DNA from: Coriobacteriia bacterium | Lineage (GTDB): Bacteria > Actinomycetota > Coriobacteriia > Coriobacteriales > UMGS124 | Length of the DNA: 64,000 nt | NCBI GenBank assembly: GCA_018368455.1 | Contig: JAGZEG010000002.1 | Location: 124,001-188,000, forward strand | Direction of reading: 5' to 3' | Shown: piece by piece, positions 8,229-17,059 of the stretch | Layout of the letters: each line of letters begins with the position of its first letter | How positions within the stretch are numbered: the first letter of the stretch is position 1 | Position numbers and translations under genes: made by a program | Notes under the pieces: generated by a model | The model's database searches: none | Told to the model about the DNA's origin: nothing | The model's input: only the letters and a program-made list of their open reading frames with translations

Positions 8229-8785
8229 GGCACTTCTCCTGCCTACGTGGAGCCTGTGTACGGTTTTAGGCGCCTCCTCCCGGTGGTGACCGGGGCAAGA
8301 GACGCGTCACTGAGCCGTAGCATGCCACAAGCGCGGCCCTGAGGCGACGGGCGCAAGCGGCACCATAGAAGATGCCCGCGAGAAGGGGCGACGGGAGCGG
8401 GCGGGGGTCGCGAGGCGCGCGGACAGCCGAGACCCACAGAGCACCCCGACACCCAAACCTTCGCAGACACCCAAAAGCGTGCCCCAGGGGCACGGCACAA
8501 CAGACGTCCTTCAGGCCTCACATGAGGCGGATTTTGAGCAACAGGTGGAGATAAATGAGCAGCGATGGCGGCCCTTACGAGGATACGCGCTCAAAAACGG
8601 GGCGCCCCTCCCCCGGAAAGTAGCCTCTTGCGCAAGCCCAAGGGGCACACCGTATCGTACTCGCCCAACCTTTCGTCGGATCGTCTGCGCCCGCCCGCCA
8701 ACGCGGCACGCCCTGCAAGGTGGCCCACTCGACAACGCCGCAACGCCGCCGGAAGGCATAGCAACCCTTGAGGGAGGAGAAGCAC
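8229..8785. other. Divergent intergenic region, no gene seen
   Basis: 557 bases between the HemW-like gene and the triheme cytochrome gene. It holds small GC hairpins, for example CGTGCCCCAGGGGCACG near 8478, and must contain two divergent promoters. I could not identify convincing -35/-10 pairs or a supported frame. Confidence 0.4.
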
Positions 8786-10312
8786 ATGCAACCAAAAAAG
8801 AGCAGAAGGGCAACGCTCGCGCTTGCGCTGTGTCTTGCCGCGACACTCGGGCTAGGAGGGGCCTCTGCCGCCTCAGCAGCCGAGGAGTCGCCATCCGGCG
8901 AAGACGTCTACACCGTCTATGCACCTGAGGTGACGCGCCTAGCTGACGGCACCCTCGTCCAGCGCACGCCCACCGAAGGCGACAACCACACAACGCTCGA
9001 CACATCCTACACGTACCACCTGCCTGAGGAAAACGTCCCATACAACACGTATTACCTCAAGGCCGACGCCCGAGGGTGCAACTCTTGCCATCCCGATCTG
9101 GCCGAGCTGCTCAACACAATGACTTACTCGCACGTTGACATCACGAACGACTACGGCATTCAGACCACCGTACAAATGTGCATCGACTGCCACACAAGCG
9201 TATTCAGCTTCGGCTACATCACGAACCAGGAGTCGTTCGGATCCCTCATCCACGGTATCCACAGCACGGGCCAGGCAGACTGCTGGAACTGTCATGTTGC
9301 GACGGGCTCCGGTGATGGCATGCAGCTGTGGGACGAGGCCAAGCACGATCAGCTGCGCGGGATCGTGCCCATAGCTGACGTTCAGGGCGTCTTCTCTTAC
9401 GATCAGGACCTCACGACGCCCATCGACAGCGTTTTCGACTTCGACTGGAATAGCTACGACCTGGACTACCTGCGCCACGACAAGACGGCAGAGAACGCTC
9501 CGCTCGACAAGGAGACGTTCGACTCATGGACCATCACCGTCACCGATCTCGACGGCAAGACAACAACGTGGACGCTGCCCGACATCATCGAACAGTTCGA
9601 CAGCGTCACGCTTCCGCTCAAGATGCACTGCGTGTTCAACCCGACGGGTGGCCCCCTCATCAGCAACGCTGTCTATACCGGAGTTCCGCTCAGCGCCCTT
9701 CTCGAGGCGGCCGGGATTGATCCCGATAGCAAGGATTTTGGCGGGGTGCAGGTCAGCGCCCCCGACGGATTTACGGGCACGGCGGTAAAGGACAAGTACT
9801 ACAGCGACGTCTACCTGTGCTACGAGATTGACGGGGAGCCTCTTCCCTGGGCACAGGGATATCCCGTGCAGGTTATTGTGCCCCATGCCGGTGCCGGCCA
9901 GTGCGTCAAGCAGGTCAGCGACATCTCCGTCCTTCCGGCCTCAGAAGATGAGGAGGACTCCGGCAGCGGCGGCTATCAGCCCATCGCCGGCATCTTCAAC
10001 TTCAGCGAAGGCCAGGTCATCCAAACGGGCCAGCCATACGAGTTCAGCGGGTACGCAGACGCCATGGACCAGAAGATCGTCGCGGTTGAGTTTTCGATGG
10101 ATGGTGGCGCCACTTGGACGCGCTTCGACACGTCGGATTCCACGCCTGACAACTGGGTCATCTGGCACTTCTCGTTCACTCCCGAGACTGACGCCGCCTA
10201 TGTGCTGTCTGTCCGATGCGAAAGCGAGAGCGGCCTCGTGACGGAGGAGCCCGTTGAGATCATGTTCAACGCGACCTCCGACATGTCCGCCATCGAAGAA
10301 AACGCAGCGTAG
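8786..10312 (+). CDS. Exported triheme cytochrome c / sulfite-oxidase-type molybdopterin domain fusion (locus A)
   Basis: 508-residue exported redox protein of composite design. A Sec-type signal (about 1-32, basic start, ALALCLAATLGLGG core) is followed by a heme domain with three CxxCH sites at 98-102, 132-136 and 166-170. Residues of about 245-395 resemble the oxidoreductase molybdopterin-binding domain of the sulfite oxidase family, with a cysteine (C282, MHCVFN) where the molybdenum ligand is expected and a PLPWAQGYPVQ-type strand. The C-terminal part (about 410-490, VEFSMDGGATWTRFD) is the Ig-like Mo-co dimerisation domain. The start has GGGAGGAG upstream. First of three genes in locus A and clearly paralogous to 56752-58365. 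Whether Mo cofactor is really bound, and the substrate, are unknown. Confidence 0.85.
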   Translation: MQPKKSRRATLALALCLAATLGLGGASAASAAEESPSGEDVYTVYAPEVTRLADGTLVQRTPTEGDNHTTLDTSYTYHLPEENVPYNTYYLKADARGCNSCHPDLAELLNTMTYSHVDITNDYGIQTTVQMCIDCHTSVFSFGYITNQESFGSLIHGIHSTGQADCWNCHVATGSGDGMQLWDEAKHDQLRGIVPIADVQGVFSYDQDLTTPIDSVFDFDWNSYDLDYLRHDKTAENAPLDKETFDSWTITVTDLDGKTTTWTLPDIIEQFDSVTLPLKMHCVFNPTGGPLISNAVYTGVPLSALLEAAGIDPDSKDFGGVQVSAPDGFTGTAVKDKYYSDVYLCYEIDGEPLPWAQGYPVQVIVPHAGAGQCVKQVSDISVLPASEDEEDSGSGGYQPIAGIFNFSEGQVIQTGQPYEFSGYADAMDQKIVAVEFSMDGGATWTRFDTSDSTPDNWVIWHFSFTPETDAAYVLSVRCESESGLVTEEPVEIMFNATSDMSAIEENAA

Positions 10313-10343
10313 ACGACCTCGCAAGAGGAGAAGGAGCGTCCTC

Positions 10344-11207
10344 ATGAACGCAAAGCGCAACGCAACGAGCGCATTTGGCAAACAGGGAGCACTGGCTGGC
10401 ACAGTCGCACTCGCCTCGATAGCGACGCTCGGACTGGCGGGGCACATCACACTCGCCAGCGAAGCCGCAGGCACGATCCAGGCAAATGCGCCCGGCGCAG
10501 AGGCATCGGTCAGGGAAGCGCCCACATGGAACGCCCCGACGAGCCTTCGCTCGATCCACGATATCCAGGGGGCATTCGCCTGGGATCAGGGCGTGAATAC
10601 AGACAACGCGTCGCTATCCAAGTCACTTTATGGCGCATCGCGCGTGCTTTGCGGAGCACAAGTTGACGAAGCGAACGCAGGAGGGCTATCCCGCGAAGTT
10701 GAGACCGAGGGTACGGTTGACGCCATCTGTCAGATTCTTGTAAACGGCAATGTTGCCAACCCCGGTGCCTACGACGTCGGGCAGCTTGAGGATCAGGCGC
10801 CTGTCAGCATAACGATGGGCTGCACGTGTGCCGGAAATCCCGCAGACGGTCTGGCGAGCGCCAATGCAGCGGTCGAAGGCTTTGAGCTGGCAGCGCTCGT
10901 CGAAGCGGCCCAACCAACAGAGGAGGCCAACACAATCACGCTCGTTTGCTCTGACGGCTACGAAGTCGCCATGCCGCTCTTCTACGTGTTGCAGCACCGT
11001 GGCATCGTCGTGACCGCGCTGAACGGCGAACCGGCGATGGAGGCGGTGGGCTGCGCAAACCAGCTGTGGCTCGGCGGTACGTCGGCCCGATCGTTTGCAC
11101 GCGACATCGTGGAAATCCTCATCACCGAACAGGACGAGCCGCCGGCACCCCCGACCATAGGAGCCGAGGCGAACCAGCCCAACGTGGGGATCGTTGCCGG
11201 CGCATAG
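10344..11207 (+). CDS. Exported molybdopterin-binding-domain protein (locus A)
   Basis: 287-residue protein with an N-terminal signal or anchor (ALAGTVALASIATLGLAG core, about 12-38) and one domain of the sulfite-oxidase molybdopterin type. The expected Mo-ligand loop is present as C160-T-C162-A-G-N, matching the CAGN of sulfite oxidase better than its upstream neighbour does, and the domain continues to NQLWLGGTSA and a DIVEILI strand. It has no heme site and no dimerisation domain. Start ATG is behind GAGGAGAAGGAG; the gap to the upstream gene is 31 bases. Its closest relative here is 58381-59190. It may form the Mo subunit that hands electrons to the triheme fusion; this is inference. Confidence 0.8.
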   Translation: MNAKRNATSAFGKQGALAGTVALASIATLGLAGHITLASEAAGTIQANAPGAEASVREAPTWNAPTSLRSIHDIQGAFAWDQGVNTDNASLSKSLYGASRVLCGAQVDEANAGGLSREVETEGTVDAICQILVNGNVANPGAYDVGQLEDQAPVSITMGCTCAGNPADGLASANAAVEGFELAALVEAAQPTEEANTITLVCSDGYEVAMPLFYVLQHRGIVVTALNGEPAMEAVGCANQLWLGGTSARSFARDIVEILITEQDEPPAPPTIGAEANQPNVGIVAGA

Positions 11208-11262
11208 ACCAGGCGCCTGCTAGACACAGGCAAAACGAGCAAGCACCCGGAGGTGGATTGGC

Positions 11263-11547
11263 TTGATTGGGACAATAGCCGGTCGCGTGGGACAACAGGT
11301 TACGGTTCAGGGGTATGCGCAGGATTTTACGGCGCCCATCGCGCGGATGTTGTTTTCCGCAGACGGAGGTGCCACGTGGGCAGGCCATGCGACCGAGGGC
11401 GCCGATCTCGACCGCAACGTAAACTGGTCGTTTTCGTTTACGCCCCCTGAGGCAGGCGACTACGAGCTGCTTATCCGTGCCGAGTCCGCCGACGGGCGCC
11501 TGACCCCCGAAGCCGGTCGCGTTCATATCAAGGTTGCGCTCACGTAG
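11263..11547 (+). CDS. Free Mo-co dimerisation-like (Ig-fold) domain protein
   Basis: 94 residues that align with the C-terminal Ig-like domain of the fusion at 8786: RMLFSADGGATWAG here, VEFSMDGGATWTRF there, then NWSFSFTPPEAGDYELLIRA against an HFSFTPETDAAYVLSVR strand. The start is a TTG at 11263 with CCGGAGGTGG about ten bases upstream; no ATG or GTG fits. It has no signal peptide, which is odd if it serves its exported neighbours. It could be the detached C-terminus of the 10344 protein, separated by 55 bases. Locus B has no equivalent gene. Confidence 0.65.
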   Translation: MIGTIAGRVGQQVTVQGYAQDFTAPIARMLFSADGGATWAGHATEGADLDRNVNWSFSFTPPEAGDYELLIRAESADGRLTPEAGRVHIKVALT

Positions 11548-11557
11548 GAGGTTGATG

Positions 11558-11646
11558 GGCACCGAAGAGGGTTGCTCCCCCTTCGGTGCCGCAACCCAAT
11601 CGACACAAGGCAGAGTCGGCCCTCTACGGAATCGGCTCTGTCTTGT
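11558..11646. terminator. Two hairpins between convergent genes
   Basis: GGCACCGAAG (11558-11567) pairs with CTTCGGTGCC (11581-11590). A second, one-mismatch hairpin is formed by ACAAGGCAGAG (from 11604) and CTCTGTCTTGT (ending 11646). They lie between the convergent dimerisation-domain gene and the MerR gene, so they probably stop transcription from both sides, though neither has a long T-tract. Confidence 0.55.
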
Positions 11647-11707
11647 GGCAGGCACATCGGCGAGAACGGGCATAGGCCCTGATGCGCTTGGCATACAGGA
11701 GCCCTAC

Positions 11708-12583
11708 TTAGTCAAGACGCACGGGAATGGCTAGCTTAAAGAACATCTCACGACCCTCGCAATGAAAGGCGGGCGTTTCGGCGATAACCTGGCCATAGTA
11801 GTCACCCGCCACGTGAAAGCCACGCTCGGCAACATAGTCTAAAAGCACGCCGAGGCCTTCGAGCTCGGCGTTACGGCCATCGCGTCCCGAGTAGCCCGAT
11901 TTGTACATCGTTGCATACTCGCCAGCGGGAAACGTCTGCGCTTCACAACAGCGAGCAACCTCGTCAACATCAATAAAGACAAACGAAGCGTCCAGATTGA
12001 ATTCCCGCCGCTCAAGGTCGTCCCGTGCAATGCGACACCCCACGTGATGGAAGATCGACAGAGGCAGCCCGCGATCAATTATGTGCCGCTTTGTGTAGCG
12101 AAGATTGAGCTCCCATTCACGCATTGCGGTGACAGCATCATCAGCAACCCTCACCGAAGCCGGGTTGAGAATCGGGAACGTCAGCATATGCCGAGCAGGC
12201 AGGTGCTCAAGAATCGGCATGTCATAGATGGGCTCGTGATGGCACCAGCGGCAGTTGGACAGTAGCTGCTCGGCATTCTGGCGGGCAATGAGTATGTCGA
12301 GCGCCTGCCACTTAATGGCCTCGAGGCGCTCAAGCAGCACGGCAGACAGCCCGCGCTGATCATGGTCAAATACCTCCTTGATGCGAGCAAGGGGCACGCC
12401 GAGGTTTTGGAGCTGCTGAATCAGGTCAACTGTCGAGCACTGGTCAAGCGAGTAGAAACCGTAGCCGGTCTCCTCGTTTACGCGCGCGGGCACAAGGAGC
12501 CCCATCTCGCGATAGAGACGCAGCGTCTTTTTGCTCACACAATTGAGCTCGGCGAAGCGGCCCGTTGAGATATCTGCTTCCAT
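11708..12583 (-). CDS. MerR-family regulator with GyrI-like effector domain
   Basis: DNA-binding regulator of the BmrR type, about 291 residues. The N-terminal winged helix (about 1-70) has FAELNCVSKKTLRLYREMGLL and the TGYGFYSLDQ wing typical of MerR proteins. A coiled linker follows, then a GyrI-like ligand domain (about 130-291) ending in a EMFFKLAIPVRLD strand. Start: ATG at 12583 with GGAGG 11 bases upstream; a TTG directly before it is an alternative. A CRWCHHEP segment after the coiled coil could bind metal but is not a known motif. No target gene is adjacent on the upstream side; it faces locus A tail-to-tail. Confidence 0.88.
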   Translation of the reverse strand: MEADISTGRFAELNCVSKKTLRLYREMGLLVPARVNEETGYGFYSLDQCSTVDLIQQLQNLGVPLARIKEVFDHDQRGLSAVLLERLEAIKWQALDILIARQNAEQLLSNCRWCHHEPIYDMPILEHLPARHMLTFPILNPASVRVADDAVTAMREWELNLRYTKRHIIDRGLPLSIFHHVGCRIARDDLERREFNLDASFVFIDVDEVARCCEAQTFPAGEYATMYKSGYSGRDGRNAELEGLGVLLDYVAERGFHVAGDYYGQVIAETPAFHCEGREMFFKLAIPVRLD

Positions 12584-12795
12584 CAAGGTGTTAGCCTCCG
12601 CCAAGATGCCCGCCACATATGGGGACACCCATCTTGCCCCCGACCCGTCTGGAGTGTATCACGGGGGCAGTCGGCGGCATCGAGACAGAGTGGCCGGGCG
12701 CTGCACGCCGCAGAGGGCAAATGTGGACAAGGCCAGGCATGGATGCGCTCCGAGCAGGCAGCCGAGACCCAGAGCAGTGGGAAACGGGCCCCAGA

Positions 12796-12949
12796 TGGCC
12801 AAAAGTACCTAGCTTTGCGAGTCCTCGGGGCGCTCAGAAGCCCCCGCGAGGTGTCAGCGCGAGAGAAAGCCCAGGTGGACGTCGGCAGGGGCCCAGCTTT
12901 CGAAGGCATGCATGCCGAATTGACTCGCAAAGCTGGCCACTTTTGGCCA
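12796..12949. repeat. Intergenic inverted-word element E1
   Basis: A 28-base word (TGGCCAAAAGT...GCTTTGCGAGTC, 12796-12823) recurs inverted at 12922-12949 with 25 of 28 identities. Between them is the core AGAAAGCCCAGGTGG (12863-12877). Weaker outer complementarity (GAGCAGGCAGCC near 12758 with GGCTGCCCTGCTC near 12960) extends the arms. The whole 450-base gap 12584-13033 has no supported gene. E2 carries the same word. Confidence 0.85.
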
Positions 12950-13033
12950 CGGGGACATTGGCTGCCCTGCTCTGCCCTCGCGAGTGGCTCCGAAAGGCGG
13001 AAACGGTGCCAGAGGGCCCCGGACCACGCCCCC

Positions 13034-13429
13034 TTATGCCTGAGGGGGCACGTCAACCGAGGCTGCAAGCTCACCCATCGTGCGGAAGCTCTCGAGGCGC
13101 TCCTCCGTGACGCGGATCGTCTCGGACAGGGCGCGCTCCCCCAGCACGAGACGCAATGGCGCGGGCTCCACCTCGACGCTCTCGACGATGCGCTCACACA
13201 TGAGCGCGGGGTCACCCGGAGCAAGACCCTTGGCCAGGTCAAGCATGTCGAGGAAGCCATGGCAGCTCGCGTACTCGGGCATGAGCTCCGCCACTCGGGC
13301 GCTCCCATAGCGGAACTCCGTGCGCGCCCCGCCTGGCTCGACGATCGTCACGCCGATAACAAACTGCGCGACCTCCTGGGCAACGGACTCGCAGAAGCCC
13401 TCGATGCCGAACTTCGTAGCGTGGTACAT
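13034..13429 (-). pseudogene. Short-chain dehydrogenase, C-terminal remnant
   Basis: 131 residues open with MYHATKFGIEGFCESVAQEV. This is the catalytic YxxxK helix of classical SDR oxidoreductases, which normally sits around residue 150. The Rossmann half with the NAD(P)-binding TGxxxGxG and the catalytic serine is missing. In-frame codons upstream (AANS) extend the match by only a few residues before the sequence runs into the LysR remnant on the other strand. No ribosome site precedes the first methionine. The remainder (EPGGARTEFRYG and so on) is normal. Called a 5'-truncated pseudogene. Confidence 0.8.
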
Positions 13430-13441
13430 GCTATTGGCTGC

Positions 13442-13713
13442 ATGGTCTCTCGACCGAGACGCTGGAGCAAGCCCGCTTCATGGTGGCGGGTAACCGCGGC
13501 TTCCTGCCGGTGGAGCGGCGCGAAGACGCGGCCCCGTCGGGTACCGTCATCCGCCGCATCCCGCTCGTGGGGCCAAACCCCGACGGGGCCGCGAGGACGA
13601 GCGGGCCGCGCCTACGCCACCTGAGCCACGACTACTACGCCTTCTGGCTCAAGGCGCGTACAAGCCCCCTCGTCGAGGAGTTTGCCGACATCCTCGCTAG
13701 CCTTTTCGCGTAG
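13442..13713 (+). pseudogene. LysR-type regulator, C-terminal remnant
   Basis: Reading in the frame of 13480 back to about 13442 gives HGLSTETLEQARFMVAGNRG followed by FLPVER and a C-terminal WLKARTSPLVEEFADIL. This is the last part of a LysR effector-binding domain. The DNA-binding N-terminus and most of the first effector subdomain are missing, and no start codon with a ribosome site exists. Its broken 5' end touches the broken 5' end of the divergently oriented SDR remnant, so one deletion probably removed both starts and their shared promoter. Confidence 0.75.
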
Positions 13714-13738
13714 GATACGGCCCGCAAGCACACGCAAA

Positions 13739-13775
13739 GAGGCCGGCCACCTCCGCAAAGGAGATGACCGGCCTC
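13739..13775 (-). terminator. Terminator downstream of cstA
   Basis: On the minus strand GAGGCCGGTCATCTCC pairs with GGAGGTGGCCGGCCTC over a five-base loop, followed by TTTGCG. It lies 57 bases beyond the cstA stop and may also serve the LysR remnant. Confidence 0.75.
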
Positions 13776-13831
13776 AAACTAGCTGCGACGCATGCGCTTG
13801 AGATGGGGCCGCAAGCGTGTCCCGGAACCCC

Positions 13832-15586
13832 TTACGCCTGGGCGACCTTCTTGCCGCCGAAGATGACGCGCGCACCCTTGACGGCGAGCACGATGGCCAA
13901 CACGAACAGCAGTGCGCCGATGACGAGTTGCAGCACGTTGGCCAGCGTGATCGCGCCAGCGATGACGGCCGTCAGCTTGGCCCACACGGTCATGGCGAGC
14001 GACGTCAGCGTCACGAGCAGCATGAACACCATCGGGATGTAGAACATCTTGTTGTTCTTGCCCGCGTTGCCCAGCCACGCGCACACGGCGAGCAGGCCAA
14101 GGGCGGCCAGCAGCTGGTTGGCAGCACCGAACAGCGGCCAGACGAGCTGGTAGCCGGTGATGCCCAGCGCCACGCCCAGCACGACGGTGATGACCGTCGC
14201 GACCCACGGGTTCGTCAGCACTTTACGCCAACCGGTGAGATCGCTCGGCTCCACGCCGGCCGGGGTGAACAGCTCCTGGAACATGTAGCGAGCCAGGCGC
14301 GTAGCCGTGTCGAGCGACGTGAGGCAGAACACGGACACAGCGAGGATGAGCAGCGAGTACGCGATGCCCTGCGCGCCGGACAGGCCGGGGATGAGTGCGA
14401 GCATCTTCGACAGGCCGTCAGCGAATACCTGCGTCGGCGAGGCGTACGTACCGTCCATGTAGCCGGTGAACACGAAAGCGACGGCGCACAGCGAGATGAT
14501 GGCGACGAGGCACTCGAGCAGCATGCCGCCGTAAGCGATGGGCTGGGCCTCAGACTCGCGATCGAGCTGCTTGGACGTCGTGCCCGACGCCACGAGGCTG
14601 TGGAAGCCCGAGATAGCGCCGCACGCGATAGTGATGAACAGCGCCGGGAACAGGAAACCGGTCGTGGCGACGCGGCTCTCGCCCTTCTCGGCGACAAAAC
14701 CGGTGAACGCGGGGATGTCCAGGTTCGTGGCACCGCCCATGATGCCAGCGCCGATGATGCCGACGAGCGCCAGCGCAATCATGCCGTACAGCAGATAGCT
14801 CGACAGGTAGTCGCGCGGCTGCAGCAGGATCCACACCGGGGCAACGGATGCCACAAGGATGTAGATGCCCACGATGATCATCCACGTCGTGTTGTCGAGC
14901 GAGATGATAGGCAGGTTGTAGCCGATGAGCACGACGGCCACGATGACGACGAGGGCCAGGCCGATGTTCACCGGGCCGGGGATGTTGCGGCCGCGCAGGG
15001 CGATGCCCCAGATGACGGCGGCAACGATGAACAGTAGGGAGATCATGGCCGTCTGGCGGTTGGCGAGGTTCGTCGCCTCGACGGTGGCGGCGTTGGCGGC
15101 CGTCGGGTCAACGGGAACCACGGCGAACGTGCCGGCAACGATGGACGCGAACGCGGCCACGACGAGGATAAGCGTGAGGTAGGCAAAGACGCAGAACAGC
15201 TTCTTGGCCGTGCCGTCGATGTTCTCCTGGATGACGGTCGCCAGCGTCTGGCCCTTGTGGCGAATCGAGGCGAACAGGGCGCCAAAGTCGTGCATGGCGC
15301 CGAAGAAGATGCCGCCGATGAGCACCCAGAGCAGCACGGGCACCCAGCCGAACACCGCGGCCTGGATGGGGCCGTTGATGGGGCCCGCGCCGGCGATGGA
15401 CGAGAAGTGGTGGCCGAGCACGACGTAGGGCTTGGCGGGAACGTAGTCCACGCCGTCCTCGAGCTCGTGCGCGGGCGTGGGACGATCGGCCTTGACGCCC
15501 CATTGCTTGGCAAGCCACCCGCCGTAGAAGATGTATCCCACGACGAGGACGACGATGCCTACGATCAGGATCAGCATGGCGTTCAT
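13832..15586 (-). CDS. cstA: Carbon starvation protein CstA family transporter
   Basis: Inner-membrane transporter; family members import pyruvate or peptides when carbon is scarce. The 584-residue protein has about 15-16 hydrophobic segments. CstA signatures are seen in the N-terminal third: YVPAKPYVVLGHHFSSIAGA, GPINGPIQAAVFGW and GAMHDFGALFASIRHKG. Its start ATG (15584-15586) directly follows the stop of the upstream gene, so translation is probably coupled. No LytTR-type two-component system (as for BtsT) is near. Length is that of the short CstA forms (E. coli 701). Confidence 0.93.
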   Translation of the reverse strand: MNAMLILIVGIVVLVVGYIFYGGWLAKQWGVKADRPTPAHELEDGVDYVPAKPYVVLGHHFSSIAGAGPINGPIQAAVFGWVPVLLWVLIGGIFFGAMHDFGALFASIRHKGQTLATVIQENIDGTAKKLFCVFAYLTLILVVAAFASIVAGTFAVVPVDPTAANAATVEATNLANRQTAMISLLFIVAAVIWGIALRGRNIPGPVNIGLALVVIVAVVLIGYNLPIISLDNTTWMIIVGIYILVASVAPVWILLQPRDYLSSYLLYGMIALALVGIIGAGIMGGATNLDIPAFTGFVAEKGESRVATTGFLFPALFITIACGAISGFHSLVASGTTSKQLDRESEAQPIAYGGMLLECLVAIISLCAVAFVFTGYMDGTYASPTQVFADGLSKMLALIPGLSGAQGIAYSLLILAVSVFCLTSLDTATRLARYMFQELFTPAGVEPSDLTGWRKVLTNPWVATVITVVLGVALGITGYQLVWPLFGAANQLLAALGLLAVCAWLGNAGKNNKMFYIPMVFMLLVTLTSLAMTVWAKLTAVIAGAITLANVLQLVIGALLFVLAIVLAVKGARVIFGGKKVAQA

Positions 15587-16363
15587 CTAGATGTCCTCCT
15601 TCTCCAGTGTCGCGCAGGAAGTGCGCAGGGGCAGATCTATCGCAGGCGACGAGGCGGCCATGTTCGCCTCGAGCGTCGTACGCAGGGTTTTGCCCGCGCC
15701 GTTCGTGATAACGGCCGAGCGGATGGCCCTCGGGGGGCGAGAAGGGCGGGAGCCGAACAGGCGGGCCCGCGCCGGGGAGGTAGGTGCGCGGCCCACGTCG
15801 GAGCCGGAGGCTGCGCGAGAAAGATTGATAGCCGCGAGGCGCAGGTCGGTCCAGCCCCACACGCCGAAGCGGTAGTTCTTGCGGTACCGCGTGGAACGCA
15901 GGACGCGGGCCGCCTCTTCGTCCACGGCGTCAGCAACGAGCACGAGGCCAACATTCGTAGACATGTGGTTGGGAGCCGGATGGACGAGCTCTGCCACGGC
16001 GGCGTCTCGCATGAAGGTGACGTAGTTAGCGAGCAGGGCAGCGCTTAGGTGAGGGACGGCGTCAAACAGCAGGTGCTCGCCGGTATCGACCTCCCAGAGC
16101 TTCGCCTTCTTTGAGAGGACATACTTCTCGCCATGCTCGCGGTACGTCGCATGGCCCGCAAAGCGGCGCCCGGCGATAAGAGCGGGGCCCTCGACATCGA
16201 ACCAGCCCTCGTGGGCCGCAAGAAGGGCTCGCACGACAGCCTGGGCGCCGGCGCTCGGCATCTGGATAGGATCGACAGGCGCGGCAGCGTCGAGCTCCGC
16301 CTCGCGCGCGTACAACGAGTCGTAACAACAGGACGCCGTCGAGGGGGCCATCGTGGATGCCAT
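15587..16363 (-). CDS. Unrecognised protein, translationally coupled to cstA
   Basis: 258 residues, no domain recognised. The ATG at 16363 (MASTMAPS) has GCGAGGTG upstream and is preferred over an in-frame ATG seven codons earlier. The first 150 residues look folded, with conserved-looking stretches EGWFDVEGPALIAGRRFAGH and KLWEVDTGEHLLFD, while the last 80 are Ser/Arg/Ala-rich and probably disordered. There is no signal peptide or membrane segment. Its stop codon abuts the cstA start, a strong hint of a joint function such as a soluble partner of the transporter. Function unknown. Confidence 0.7.
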   Translation of the reverse strand: MASTMAPSTASCCYDSLYAREAELDAAAPVDPIQMPSAGAQAVVRALLAAHEGWFDVEGPALIAGRRFAGHATYREHGEKYVLSKKAKLWEVDTGEHLLFDAVPHLSAALLANYVTFMRDAAVAELVHPAPNHMSTNVGLVLVADAVDEEAARVLRSTRYRKNYRFGVWGWTDLRLAAINLSRAASGSDVGRAPTSPARARLFGSRPSRPPRAIRSAVITNGAGKTLRTTLEANMAASSPAIDLPLRTSCATLEKEDI

Positions 16364-17059
16364 GTCTGCACCTCGCTTCAACAAGATAGGGGACCTACCA
16401 GCGATTTTGATGGCTGAGCATGGTATCAGCGATCCCGATTGGCATGTTCAGAAATCTTAATGTGACCTTAATGCTCGGTCAGCGAACCGTATGGCGGGGC
16501 GGGCGGCTCCCCACGTGTGCGGCCGACACCGCAACCTCACACCGTCAGCACCGCAAATCAGGAAAAAGGCGAGGCGTTCTGGCCAAAAGTGGGCCGCTTT
16601 GCGAGGCTCTTGTCGAGAAAGCGTGCTGCCGCGGGGCTCGAGCGGGTTCCTCGCCCGCCGGCGCTCGGCAAAATCGCAGGTCGCCGAATCTGCTCCTGCG
16701 GATGGGCACCTCACGTCCCCAGGGTGATCTCGCAAAGCACGGTACTTTTGACCAGAGGAGGCCCTCTTTTCTCGTTTTAGGGGCCCACCAAGCCGATCAG
16801 CGTCATCGCGCAAGGACGCCCCAAGCATCTGTCCCGCATGCGTCGCGCGGCCAAAACGAGGCGCGCTCCCCCGCTCTTGACAGCGCATAACCGCAGGTAA
16901 ATTGCCTCATACTATGCATCGTAGGAGCCAGGCGGGCACGTTTCATACGCATGCTCGCACATGTCGATTCCCCGAGCCCGTAGAGTTCTCCTTGGTATGC
17001 GCGCCCCGAGCATCAGCGTCGAGGCGTTACGCAATCCCTTCAATCAAGGAGGACGTCAC
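16364..17059. other. Divergent intergenic region around element E2
   Basis: 696 bases without a supported gene between a minus-strand and a plus-strand start. It holds element E2 and, near 16888-16900, a second core-like AACCGCAGGTAAAT without obvious words. A TTGACA at 16876-16881 lies upstream of the flavoprotein gene but no well-spaced -10 follows it. Confidence 0.4.
16580..16754. repeat. Intergenic inverted-word element E2
   Basis: TGGCCAAAAGT...GCTTTGCGAG at 16580-16605 recurs inverted at 16729-16754 (20 of 26 identities; mismatches cluster in the middle). The core AAAATCGCAGGTCG is at 16670-16683. The word is the same as in E1, 3.8 kb away, while the spacer sequences differ. Confidence 0.82.
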
